Source: an uncultured Eubacteriales bacterium (GTDB lineage: Bacteria; Bacillota; Clostridia; Oscillospirales; Acutalibacteraceae). Taken from it: DNA of 11,030 nucleotides. Positions 1 through 6,177 of this stretch are shown piece after piece; within the stretch, counting starts at the first letter, position 1, and the number at the start of each line of letters is the position of its first letter. The translations under genes were made by a program, and so were the position numbers. The stretch is from assembly GCA_934445015.1 (NCBI GenBank), contig CAKSDJ010000046.1:1-11030 (forward strand), written 5' to 3'. The notes under the pieces were generated by a model. The model made no database searches and had not been told where the DNA came from. It was given only the letters and a program-made list of their open reading frames with translations.

Positions 1-1172
1 AAAGACCAGTGAAGTCTTTCGCTGTTCTGCGACATTTCAAGAGCGGATGTTGCAACGCCGCCTGCGTTTGCTGCCTTGCCGGGCAGGAAGAATATGCCTT
101 TTTCAATAAAGTATTCCGTAGCCTCGGTTGTGGTAGGCATATTAGCGCCTTCGGCAACGGTCATAACGCCGTTTGCAACCAATGTTTTTGCATCATCCAA
201 ATCAAGTTCATTTTGTGTTGCGCACGGTAAAGCAACGTCGCATTTAACCGACCAAACACCTTTGCCTTCGTGATATTCTGAATTAGGTCTGTAATTTTTG
301 TACTCGGTAAGTCTTTGACGTTTAACTTCTTTAATTTCTTTAAGAGCATCAACGTCAATGCCGTCAGGATCGTAAACCCAACCTGTTGAATCGGAGCAGG
401 TAACAACTTTTGCACCGAGTTCGGTTGCCTTCTGAATTGCGTAAATCGCAACATTGCCGGCACCGGATACAACAACCGTTTTGCCCTTGAGCGAATCGCC
501 GTGGCAACGGAGCATCTCATCTGTTATGTAAAGCAAACCGTAACCGGTAGCCTCGGTTCTGGCAAGTGAGCCGCCGTATGAAAGACCTTTGCCTGTAAGA
601 ACGCCTTCAAATACACCGCGAAGCCTTTTATACTGGCCGAACATATAACCTATTTCACGGGCGCCTGTGCCTATATCACCTGCAGGCACATCGGTATCGG
701 CACCAACATATTTGCTGAGTTCTGTCATAAAGCTCTGACAAAATGCCATTACTTCGCGATCGGATTTTCCTTTGGGGTCAAAATCCGAACCGCCTTTGCC
801 ACCGCCTATCGGAAGACCTGTAAGACTGTTTTTGAATATCTGTTCAAATCCCAAAAACTTAATGATACCGAGGTTAACCGACGGGTGAAGTCTGATACCG
901 CCCTTGTAAGGACCTATCGCACTGTTAAACTGTACGCGGTAGCCGGTATTTACCTGCACCTGACCCTTATCGTCAACCCACGGAACACGGAACTTAATCT
1001 GCCTTTCGGGATTAACTATTCTTTCAAGCAAAGCATCATGTCTGAAAGCCTGCTCGTTTGCGTCTACTACCGGTCTTAAAGATTCGAGAACCTCTTTTAC
1101 AGCCTGATGGAACTCAGGTTCGCTCGGATTTTCTTTAACGACCTTTTCAATCACTTCGTCTACGTATGACAT
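1..1172 (-). CDS. gdhA: NADP-type glutamate dehydrogenase, 3' end outside window
   Basis: Catalyses reductive amination of 2-oxoglutarate with ammonium to glutamate in the cytoplasm. 390 codons are visible. The family is about 445-450 residues, so roughly 55-60 C-terminal residues lie beyond the left edge. The residues that match the catalytic set of clostridial hexameric GDH are all present: Lys90 (GPYKGGIR), Lys114, Lys126 (PIGGGKGG) and Asp166 (DVPAGD). The Rossmann motif VVVSGAGNVA near residues 233-242 and the segment RTEATGYG (205-212) follow, and the visible end reads ALEMSQNSERLHWS. The ATG at 1172-1170 is chosen because an AAGGAGG lies 7 nt upstream and the N-terminus fits the family. 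It is divergent from the glutamate synthase operon and has its own consensus promoter about 130 nt upstream. Cofactor preference (NADPH) is inferred from overall similarity to the NADP-type enzymes. Confidence 0.97.
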   Translation of the reverse strand, partial: MSYVDEVIEKVVKENPSEPEFHQAVKEVLESLRPVVDANEQAFRHDALLERIVNPERQIKFRVPWVDDKGQVQVNTGYRVQFNSAIGPYKGGIRLHPSVNLGIIKFLGFEQIFKNSLTGLPIGGGKGGSDFDPKGKSDREVMAFCQSFMTELSKYVGADTDVPAGDIGTGAREIGYMFGQYKRLRGVFEGVLTGKGLSYGGSLARTEATGYGLLYITDEMLRCHGDSLKGKTVVVSGAGNVAIYAIQKATELGAKVVTCSDSTGWVYDPDGIDVDALKEIKEVKRQRLTEYKNYRPNSEYHEGKGVWSVKCDVALPCATQNELDLDDAKTLVANGVMTVAEGANMPTTTEATEYFIEKGIFFLPGKAANAGGVATSALEMSQNSERLHWS

Positions 1173-1179
1173 ACTGTTT

Positions 1180-1186
1180 CCTCCTT
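1180..1186 (-). promoter_or_regulatory. Ribosome binding site of gdhA
   Basis: On the minus strand the sequence reads AAGGAGG, 7 nt before the ATG at 1172. It fixes the start of the glutamate dehydrogenase. Confidence 0.9.
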
Positions 1187-1310
1187 GAATAAAAGAAAAA
1201 ACGCCATTAACGGTAAGAAAAAAATTCTACAACATTAAAGACGTCATTGCCTTACAAACATAATATAAAAATTTTCACAAAAGCAAACAACATCTGCCTT
1301 TATGGTGTGC

Positions 1311-1339
1311 ATTATACACCCACAAAAATGATTTGTCAA
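1311..1339 (-). promoter_or_regulatory. Sigma-A promoter of gdhA
   Basis: On the minus strand a perfect -35 TTGACA (1339-1334) and a perfect -10 TATAAT (1316-1311) are separated by 17 bp. Start of transcription is expected near 1304, giving a leader of about 130 nt. An A/T-rich stretch with A-tracts lies just upstream of the -35. I found no convincing terminator or hexaloop hairpin pair in this leader, so gdhA does not visibly share the RNA switch of the divergent operon. Confidence 0.88.
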
Positions 1340-1383
1340 CCCCTTTTTTTGAAAAAATTAAATCAGCCGCTTTACATTTTGCC

Positions 1384-1412
1384 TTGACAAATCGCAAAAC
1401 AGGTAGTATAAT
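1384..1412 (+). promoter_or_regulatory. Sigma-A promoter of the glutamate synthase/glnA operon
   Basis: A perfect TTGACA (1384-1389) and a perfect TATAAT (1407-1412) are 17 bp apart. The predicted first transcribed base is A1419, 7 nt after the -10 box. Such a strong promoter right in front of a strong terminator hairpin suggests that expression is set by transcription read-through rather than by initiation. Confidence 0.93.
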
Positions 1413-1418
1413 GTCGGC

Positions 1419-1458
1419 AAATGAGCAAAGGCGTTCGTTTCGGCACAAAACCGTGCTG
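1419..1458 (+). ncRNA. Candidate ANTAR antiterminator: tandem hexaloop hairpins P1 and P2
   Basis: P1 pairs AAATGAGC (1419-1426) with GTTCGTTT (1433-1440): 8 pairs, two of them G-U, closing the six-base loop AAAGGC (1427-1432). P2 begins at the next base and pairs CGGCAC (1441-1446) with GTGCTG (1453-1458) around the six-base loop AAAACC (1447-1452). Known ANTAR RNA targets are two tandem stem-loops with hexanucleotide loops carrying A at position 1 and G at position 4. P1 fits both positions; P2 has A1 but A rather than G at position 4. The P1 3' arm is shared with the terminator, so the two folds exclude each other. An ANTAR protein is encoded in the same operon (6178-6762). Pairing was found by hand. 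Confidence 0.65.
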
Positions 1459-1480
1459 AAATGAGCGTCTTTTTATTTTT
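1427..1480 (+). terminator. Leader attenuator (intrinsic terminator) ahead of the glutamate synthase operon
   Basis: An uninterrupted stem of 17 pairs (1430-1446 with 1453-1469, some G-U), extendable by three A-U pairs (1427-1429 with 1470-1472), closes the loop AAAACC. It is followed by a T-rich run, TTTTTATTTTT at 1470-1480. It lies between the promoter and the first gene, only about 10 nt after the predicted start of transcription, so it must be bypassed for expression. The 3' strand of its base (AAATGAGC, 1459-1466) is identical to the 5' arm of P1 (1419-1426), and both can pair with 1433-1440. Confidence 0.9.
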
Positions 1481-1489
1481 ATCTGTTTG

Positions 1490-1497
1490 AAAGGAAG
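1490..1497 (+). promoter_or_regulatory. Ribosome binding site of the amidotransferase subunit
   Basis: AAAGGAAG ends 8 nt before the ATG at 1506. It supports this start over the internal Met codon at residue 26, which would lose the catalytic cysteine. Confidence 0.75.
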
Positions 1498-1505
1498 CAA
1501 TCGAG

Positions 1506-2600
1506 ATGAAATCAGAAGGTCAGGTCAGAATTCCGTCGGGCTGCGCTATTGCGGCTGTTATATCAAAAGAGGGAATTAAAATGTCGGGCGAAAAAATAAT
1601 TGAGGCAATGAAACCCATGCACGACCGTTCAAACGGTTTGGGCGGCGGCTTTGCGGCATACGGCATTTACCCCGAATACAATGATTTTTATGCTTTGCAT
1701 ATGTTTTTTGATTCGCGTTCCACCCGAAAAGAGTGCGAAGTGTTTTTAAAAGAACATTTTGAAATTATGAAAAGCGAGATAATCCCCACGCGCAAAATTC
1801 CCGAAATTACCGACGAGCCTATTATATGGAGGTACTTTGTATCTCCGCTCAAATCGATGCTTTTATCAATGCAGCTTGATGAAAAAGAATTTGTTGCCAG
1901 AACGGTTATTAAAATAAACACCGAAATGAAAGGCGCATACGTTTTTTCGAGCGGCAAAAATATGGGCACGTTCAAAGCGGTCGGTTTTCCCGAAGATGTG
2001 GGTGTGTTTTATAAGTTGGATGAATATGAAGGCTACTGCTGGACAGCGCACGGTCGTTACCCCACAAATACCCCGGGCTGGTGGGGCGGCGCACATCCGT
2101 TTACGCTGCTTGACTGGTCGGTAGTACACAACGGCGAGATCTCATCTTATGACGCTAACCGGCGTTTTATTGAAATGTTCGGTTACAAGTGCAATCTGCA
2201 GACCGATACCGAGGTTATAACATACATAATGGATTATCTTGTAAGGGTTCAGGGCCTTACACTAAACGAGGCGGCAAGCGTTATCGCCGCGCCTTTCTGG
2301 ATCACTATTGAGGGCAAATCCGATATAGTCGATAAAAACAAACACATATATTTGCGAACGGTATTCCCGAGTTTGCTTATAACGGGTCCGTTTTCGATTG
2401 TACTTGGTTTTAACGGCGGACTTATGGCGCTTAACGACAGACTCAAACTGCGGTCTATGGTAGTAGGCGAAAAAGACGATAAAGTATTTATTGCAAGCGA
2501 AGAAGCGGCAATCAGAGTAATGGAACCCAATGCCGAAAACATTTGGGCGCCTGCGGGCGGCGAACCCGTAATAGTTAAGGTTAAGGACGGTGCATATTAA
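1506..2600 (+). CDS. Glutamate synthase, glutamine amidotransferase (class II) subunit
   Basis: 364 residues. Expected role: hydrolyse glutamine and pass ammonia to the synthase core encoded next. Class II (Ntn) amidotransferase features are visible: a candidate nucleophile Cys13 in IPSGCAIAA; HGRYPTNTPGW with Arg184; AHPF (His197); VVHNGEISSY with Asn209-Gly210; and TDTE at 233-236. The nucleophile must be N-terminal in the mature enzyme, so removal of a 12-residue propeptide is inferred. This is the stand-alone, archaeal-type equivalent of the N-terminal domain of large bacterial GltB. Its stop codon (TAA) directly abuts the ATG of the synthase gene, which points to translational coupling and stoichiometric production. 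It is the first gene of the operon, behind the leader attenuator. The class assignment is firm; partnership with the next gene rests on context. Confidence 0.92.
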   Translation: MKSEGQVRIPSGCAIAAVISKEGIKMSGEKIIEAMKPMHDRSNGLGGGFAAYGIYPEYNDFYALHMFFDSRSTRKECEVFLKEHFEIMKSEIIPTRKIPEITDEPIIWRYFVSPLKSMLLSMQLDEKEFVARTVIKINTEMKGAYVFSSGKNMGTFKAVGFPEDVGVFYKLDEYEGYCWTAHGRYPTNTPGWWGGAHPFTLLDWSVVHNGEISSYDANRRFIEMFGYKCNLQTDTEVITYIMDYLVRVQGLTLNEAASVIAAPFWITIEGKSDIVDKNKHIYLRTVFPSLLITGPFSIVLGFNGGLMALNDRLKLRSMVVGEKDDKVFIASEEAAIRVMEPNAENIWAPAGGEPVIVKVKDGAY

Positions 2601-4106
2601 ATGGGCGTAGAATTTATATATCCCGAATTTGAAGTGATAAGAAACAACGACCGTTGCATCAACTGCAGAATTTGCGAGCGTGAGTGCGCAAACGGAGTGC
2701 ATGCTTTTTGCGTTGAAAAAGGCATTATGACAGCAGACGAAAGCAAATGTGTAAACTGCCAGCGGTGCGTTGCAATGTGCCCTGTAAGAGCGCTTAAAAT
2801 AGTAAAGAGCGACTGTATGCTGCGTGAAAACGCAAACTGGCACAGCGACACAATAAAAGAAATTTACAAGCAGGCAAACAGCGGCGGCGTTTTGCTGTCA
2901 TCAATGGGAAACCCTAATCCCCTGCCTGTTTACTGGGATAAAATTTTAATAAACGCATCTCAGGTTACAAATCCGCCTATCGACCCACTGCGTGAGCCTA
3001 TGGAAACACGCGTATTTTTAGGCAAAAAACCGCAAAGTACTCAGCGTGACAAAGACGGCAACCTGATATGCGACCTGCCGCCGCAGATAGAACTTTCAAT
3101 GCCGGTTATGTTTTCCGCAATGAGTTACGGTTCAATAAGTTACAACGCACATGAGTCGCTTGCACGCGCAGCCACCGAACTCGGTATTCTTTATAACACA
3201 GGCGAGGGCGGCCTGCACGAAGATTTTTACTGTTACGGCGAAAACACCGTGGTTCAGGTAGCCTCAGGCAGATTCGGCGTACACGAAGATTATTTAAACG
3301 CGGGTGCTGCCATTGAAATTAAAATGGGTCAGGGCGCAAAACCCGGAATAGGCGGTCACCTGCCCGGTGCAAAAATAGTAGGCGACGTTTCACGCACGCG
3401 TATGATACCCGAAGGCTCCGACGCTATTTCGCCTGCACCGCACCATGATATATATTCGATAGAAGATTTACGGCAACTTGTGTTCTCGCTCAAAGAGGCC
3501 ACAAATTACAAAAAACCGATTATTGTAAAGGTTGCGGCGGTTCACAATATTGCGGCAATTGCAAGCGGTATTGCAAGAAGCGGCGCAGATATTATCGCCA
3601 TTGACGGTTTCAGAGGCGGCACAGGTGCCGCACCCACACGCATACGCGACAACGTGGGTATACCGATAGAACTTGCGCTGGCAGCGGTAGATCAACGCCT
3701 TCGCGATGAGGGCATACGCAATAATGTTTCGCTTATTGTAGGCGGCAGCATAAGAAGTGCCGCCGATGTTGTAAAGGCAATAGCACTCGGTGCAGACGCC
3801 TGTTATGTTGCAACCGCAGCGTTGCTGGCGCTCGGTTGTCATTTGTGCCGCACCTGTCAGAGCGGCAAATGCAACTGGGGCATTGCAACCCAACGCCCCG
3901 AACTTGTAAAACGGCTTGACCCCGATGTCGGAAGCAAGCGACTTGTAAACCTTATGAACGCATGGCGCCATGAAATTAAAGAGCTTATGGGCGGTATGGG
4001 CATTAACTCGGTTGAGGCATTAAAGGGCAACCGGCTTATGCTTCGCGGTATAGATATGACAGAAAAAGAACTTGAAATACTCGGCATTTCACACGCAGGC
4101 GAGTAA
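2601..4106 (+). CDS. gltB: Glutamate synthase core (FMN domain) with fused N-terminal 2x[4Fe-4S] ferredoxin domain
   Basis: 501 residues. Forms glutamate from 2-oxoglutarate and channelled ammonia. The N-terminus carries two complete cluster motifs: Cys19-22-25-29 and Cys50-53-56-60 followed by Pro. From about residue 100 comes the FMN/2-oxoglutarate TIM-barrel domain with NTGEGGLHEDF, IEIKMGQGAKPGIGGHLPG, ISPAPHHDIYS and IDGFRGGTGAAP. Near the C-terminus Cys413, Cys419 and Cys424 (in GCHLCRTCQSGKCNWG) align with the [3Fe-4S] cysteines of GltB; Cys416 is an extra one. The start is the ATG abutting the previous stop, with AAGGACGG about 10 nt upstream. No GltD-like FAD/NAD(P)H subunit is encoded in the operon, so electrons may enter from ferredoxin through the fused clusters (inference). 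Confidence 0.95.
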   Translation: MGVEFIYPEFEVIRNNDRCINCRICERECANGVHAFCVEKGIMTADESKCVNCQRCVAMCPVRALKIVKSDCMLRENANWHSDTIKEIYKQANSGGVLLSSMGNPNPLPVYWDKILINASQVTNPPIDPLREPMETRVFLGKKPQSTQRDKDGNLICDLPPQIELSMPVMFSAMSYGSISYNAHESLARAATELGILYNTGEGGLHEDFYCYGENTVVQVASGRFGVHEDYLNAGAAIEIKMGQGAKPGIGGHLPGAKIVGDVSRTRMIPEGSDAISPAPHHDIYSIEDLRQLVFSLKEATNYKKPIIVKVAAVHNIAAIASGIARSGADIIAIDGFRGGTGAAPTRIRDNVGIPIELALAAVDQRLRDEGIRNNVSLIVGGSIRSAADVVKAIALGADACYVATAALLALGCHLCRTCQSGKCNWGIATQRPELVKRLDPDVGSKRLVNLMNAWRHEIKELMGGMGINSVEALKGNRLMLRGIDMTEKELEILGISHAGE

Positions 4107-4108
4107 TA

Positions 4109-4150
4109 ACGGTTTTTTAACGATTTTGGCTATCGGTTTTAAAAAACTGT
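4109..4150 (+). other. Intercistronic A/U-rich hairpin between synthase core and GXGXG gene
   Basis: ACGGTTTTTTAA (4109-4120) pairs with TTAAAAAACTGT (4139-4150) over 12 positions (one G-U). Inside, CGAT (4121-4124) pairs with ATCG (4132-4135) around TTTGGCT. No T-run follows directly, so it does not look like a terminator. It sits in the only sizeable gap (75 bp) between the three synthase genes and may act in mRNA processing or stability. Confidence 0.6.
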
Positions 4151-4181
4151 GGAAAAATTTTCGGAGGTGTAGTATAATATT

Positions 4182-4901
4182 ATGGTAATTGACGCAAAGG
4201 AACTTAATTACAGAGCTCTGAACGAAAAAATAAGCGGCACAAAAGAACCCGTTGTTCTTGATAACTGTTGCGGTCAACGGTTTGTTGCCGCCGGAATGTC
4301 TGACAAAAACATTACAATAAACGGAGTGCCGGGTAACGCTTTGGGCGCGTATTTAAACGGCGCTGAAATCACTGTAAATGCCAACGCGCAAGACGCCGTA
4401 GGTGACACTATGAACGACGGTGCAATAATTATTCACGGCAACATAGGCGACGCCGCAGGTTACGCTATGCGCGGCGGAAAAATATTTGTTAAGGGCAATG
4501 CGGGTTACCGCGCCGGAATACATATGAAAGCGTATAAAGAAAAAGTCCCCGTTATGGTAATAGGCGGAACCGCCGGCAGCTTTTTGGGTGAATATCAGGC
4601 AGGCGGCGTTATTGTTGTTTTGGGACTTGGGGCTACCGACAAAAAAATCGTCGGTTTTTTCCCCTGCACGGGTATGCACGGCGGAAAAATATTTATAAGG
4701 TCCGACTGCAAAAATATTAAATTTCCGAGTCAGGTAACCGCAAAAAATGCAGATAAGAGCGACAAGGAAGAACTTAAAAAATACATTTCCGAATACTGCA
4801 ATGCGTTTAAGTTTGATATTGATAAAATTTTGGACGCTCCTTTTACGGTTGTAACGCCCGACAGCAAAAATCCCTATAAGCAGATGTATGTAGCGAACTG
4901 A
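4182..4901 (+). CDS. Glutamate synthase GXGXG-domain subunit
   Basis: 239 residues. Equivalent to the C-terminal beta-helix (GXGXG) domain of large GltB, also related to formylmethanofuran dehydrogenase subunit C. The glycine-spaced repeats run from about residue 48 to 172, for example GVPGNALGAYLNGAEI, NDGAIIIHGNIGDAAGYAM, RGGKIFVKGNAGYRAG, AGGVIVVLGLG and GMHGGKIFIR. The domain has no catalytic residues in GltB and is structural, helping to place the amidotransferase and synthase domains. The remaining C-terminal 65 residues are charged and not recognised. GGAGGTG at 4163-4169 is the ribosome site, with a slightly long spacing of 12 nt to the ATG. Its occurrence after the amidotransferase and synthase genes completes a three-polypeptide glutamate synthase large subunit. 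Confidence 0.92.
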   Translation: MVIDAKELNYRALNEKISGTKEPVVLDNCCGQRFVAAGMSDKNITINGVPGNALGAYLNGAEITVNANAQDAVGDTMNDGAIIIHGNIGDAAGYAMRGGKIFVKGNAGYRAGIHMKAYKEKVPVMVIGGTAGSFLGEYQAGGVIVVLGLGATDKKIVGFFPCTGMHGGKIFIRSDCKNIKFPSQVTAKNADKSDKEELKKYISEYCNAFKFDIDKILDAPFTVVTPDSKNPYKQMYVAN

Positions 4902-4919
4902 AAAGAGAGGTATGTTAAT

Positions 4920-6131
4920 ATGAAGTATTCCAAAGAAGAGGTACTGCAATATATAAACGAAGAAGACGTAAAGTTTATACGTCTTGCCTTTTGCGATGTG
5001 TTCGGCAAACAAAAAAACATATCTATTATGCCCGATGAACTGCCCCGAGCATTTGAATACGGAATAGCGTTTGACGCGTCGGCTGTTAAGGGTTTCGGTG
5101 ACGAGACTCACTCGGATCTTATTTTGCACCCCGACCCCGACACCCTTATGGTTTTACCGTGGCGTCCCGAACACGGAAAAGTAGTTCGTATGTTTTCAAA
5201 TATCTGTTATCCCGACGGCAGGCCTTTTGAATGTGATACAAGGCATATTTTAAAAGAAGCGGTAAAAAAAGCCGAAGAGGCGGGCTACAAGTTTGTTTTC
5301 GGCGCCGAGCAGGAGTTTTATCTTTTTAATCTCGACGAAAACGGTAACCGCACCTACGAAACATACGACAAGGCAGGTTATATGGACATTGCGCCCGATG
5401 ATAAGGGTGAAAATATCCGCCGTGAAATATGCCTGACATTGGAACAAATGGGCATTCGCCCCGAAAGTTCGCACCACGAAGAAGGCCCCGGTCAAAACGA
5501 GATAGATTTTCGCTATTCAGACGCGATAACAGCCGCGGATAACACCGCAACTTTTCAAACGGTTGTAAGAACCGTTGCCTGCCGAAACGGTTTATATGCC
5601 GATTTTTCGGCAAAACCCATTAAAGGCGAAGCCGGAAACGGTTTTCACATAAATATGTCGGTAAAATCAAATGACGGCTCCGATAATCTGGGCTATGTTA
5701 TAGCCGGTGTGCTTGACAAGGCGGCGCAAATGACTGTTTTTATGAATCCGACTGAAAACTCTTATGAGCGTTTCGGGCAGAACAAGGCGCCCGAATACGT
5801 ATCATGGTCAAGTGAAAACCGCTCGCAGCTTGTGCGCATACCTGCGGCATCCGGCGAATACCGCCGTGCCGAACTGCGCTCACCCGACCCTGCCGCAAAT
5901 CCGTATCTGGCGTTTGCACTTATAATTTACGCCGGACTTTACGGTATTGAAAACAAATTACAAATGCCGAAATCGGCAGACGTTAACCTTTTTAAGGCCG
6001 ATGCTCAAACCCTTGCAAAATTTGACAGATTACCGTGTGATCTTAAATCGGCCTGTAAAATTGCGGCAGAAAGCGAATTTATAAAGCAGTATATTCCTAA
6101 AGCAATTTCAGACGCATATTGCAGCAGGTAG
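4920..6131 (+). CDS. glnA: Glutamine synthetase, short type I-like form
   Basis: 403 residues, about 40 shorter than typical GSI enzymes of about 444. Makes glutamine from glutamate, ammonium and ATP, and so would feed the glutamate synthase encoded upstream. Active-site segments are present: GAEQEFYLF (Glu130, Glu132), SHHEEGPGQNEIDF (Glu194), GNGFHIN (His243), NRSQLVRIPA (Arg301) and RRAELRSPDPAANPYLAFA (Glu318). By hand comparison with the B. subtilis enzyme it lacks about 16 residues before residue 258 and about 25-30 at the C-terminus. The Arg of the GSI-alpha GFxRI segment, used in glutamine feedback, is replaced (GFGDETHSD, 58-66). The adenylylated Tyr of enterobacterial GS corresponds to Phe358. 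Only 46 nt separate its stop from the next gene, so the short C-terminus is not a hidden frameshift. GAGAGG at 4905-4910 is the ribosome site. Confidence 0.93.
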   Translation: MKYSKEEVLQYINEEDVKFIRLAFCDVFGKQKNISIMPDELPRAFEYGIAFDASAVKGFGDETHSDLILHPDPDTLMVLPWRPEHGKVVRMFSNICYPDGRPFECDTRHILKEAVKKAEEAGYKFVFGAEQEFYLFNLDENGNRTYETYDKAGYMDIAPDDKGENIRREICLTLEQMGIRPESSHHEEGPGQNEIDFRYSDAITAADNTATFQTVVRTVACRNGLYADFSAKPIKGEAGNGFHINMSVKSNDGSDNLGYVIAGVLDKAAQMTVFMNPTENSYERFGQNKAPEYVSWSSENRSQLVRIPAASGEYRRAELRSPDPAANPYLAFALIIYAGLYGIENKLQMPKSADVNLFKADAQTLAKFDRLPCDLKSACKIAAESEFIKQYIPKAISDAYCSR

Positions 6132-6177
6132 TTTATATTTTATTGCGGATGTTTATTAAATAAAGGAGGGGGCAAAA

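Larger units (their letters stand above)
1173..1505. other. Divergent control region between gdhA and the glutamate synthase operon
   Basis: This 333-bp stretch has no supportable gene. It holds two back-to-back consensus promoters (gdhA leftward, glutamate synthase rightward; their -35 boxes are 44 bp apart), the roughly 130-nt gdhA leader, and the short plus-strand leader with its attenuator hairpin. The remainder is A/T-rich and shows no further clear motif. Confidence 0.85.

Noticed and set aside
161..520. Minus-strand reading frame of 119 codons inside gdhA
   Set aside because: It overlaps the gdhA coding frame, which shows clear family motifs; low-complexity Leu/Lys-rich product with no ribosome site.
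1173..1304. Possible ANTAR hairpins or a terminator in the gdhA leader (it contains AAAGGC and T-runs)
   Set aside because: The AAAGGC there is flanked by only 3 bp of complementarity, and no stable stem precedes the T-runs.
2262..2843. Minus-strand frame of 193 codons opposite the amidotransferase/synthase junction
   Set aside because: Antisense shadow with no recognisable motif; its codon pattern mirrors the real genes on the plus strand.
4173..4178. Perfect TATAAT just before the GXGXG gene
   Set aside because: It ends 3 nt before the ATG, would give a start of transcription inside the gene, and has no matching -35; it is part of the A/T-rich ribosome-site spacer.
4353..5129. Minus-strand frame of 258 codons opposite the GXGXG and glnA genes
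   Set aside because: Antisense shadow rich in Phe, Tyr and Val, spanning two well-supported genes, with no promoter or ribosome site.
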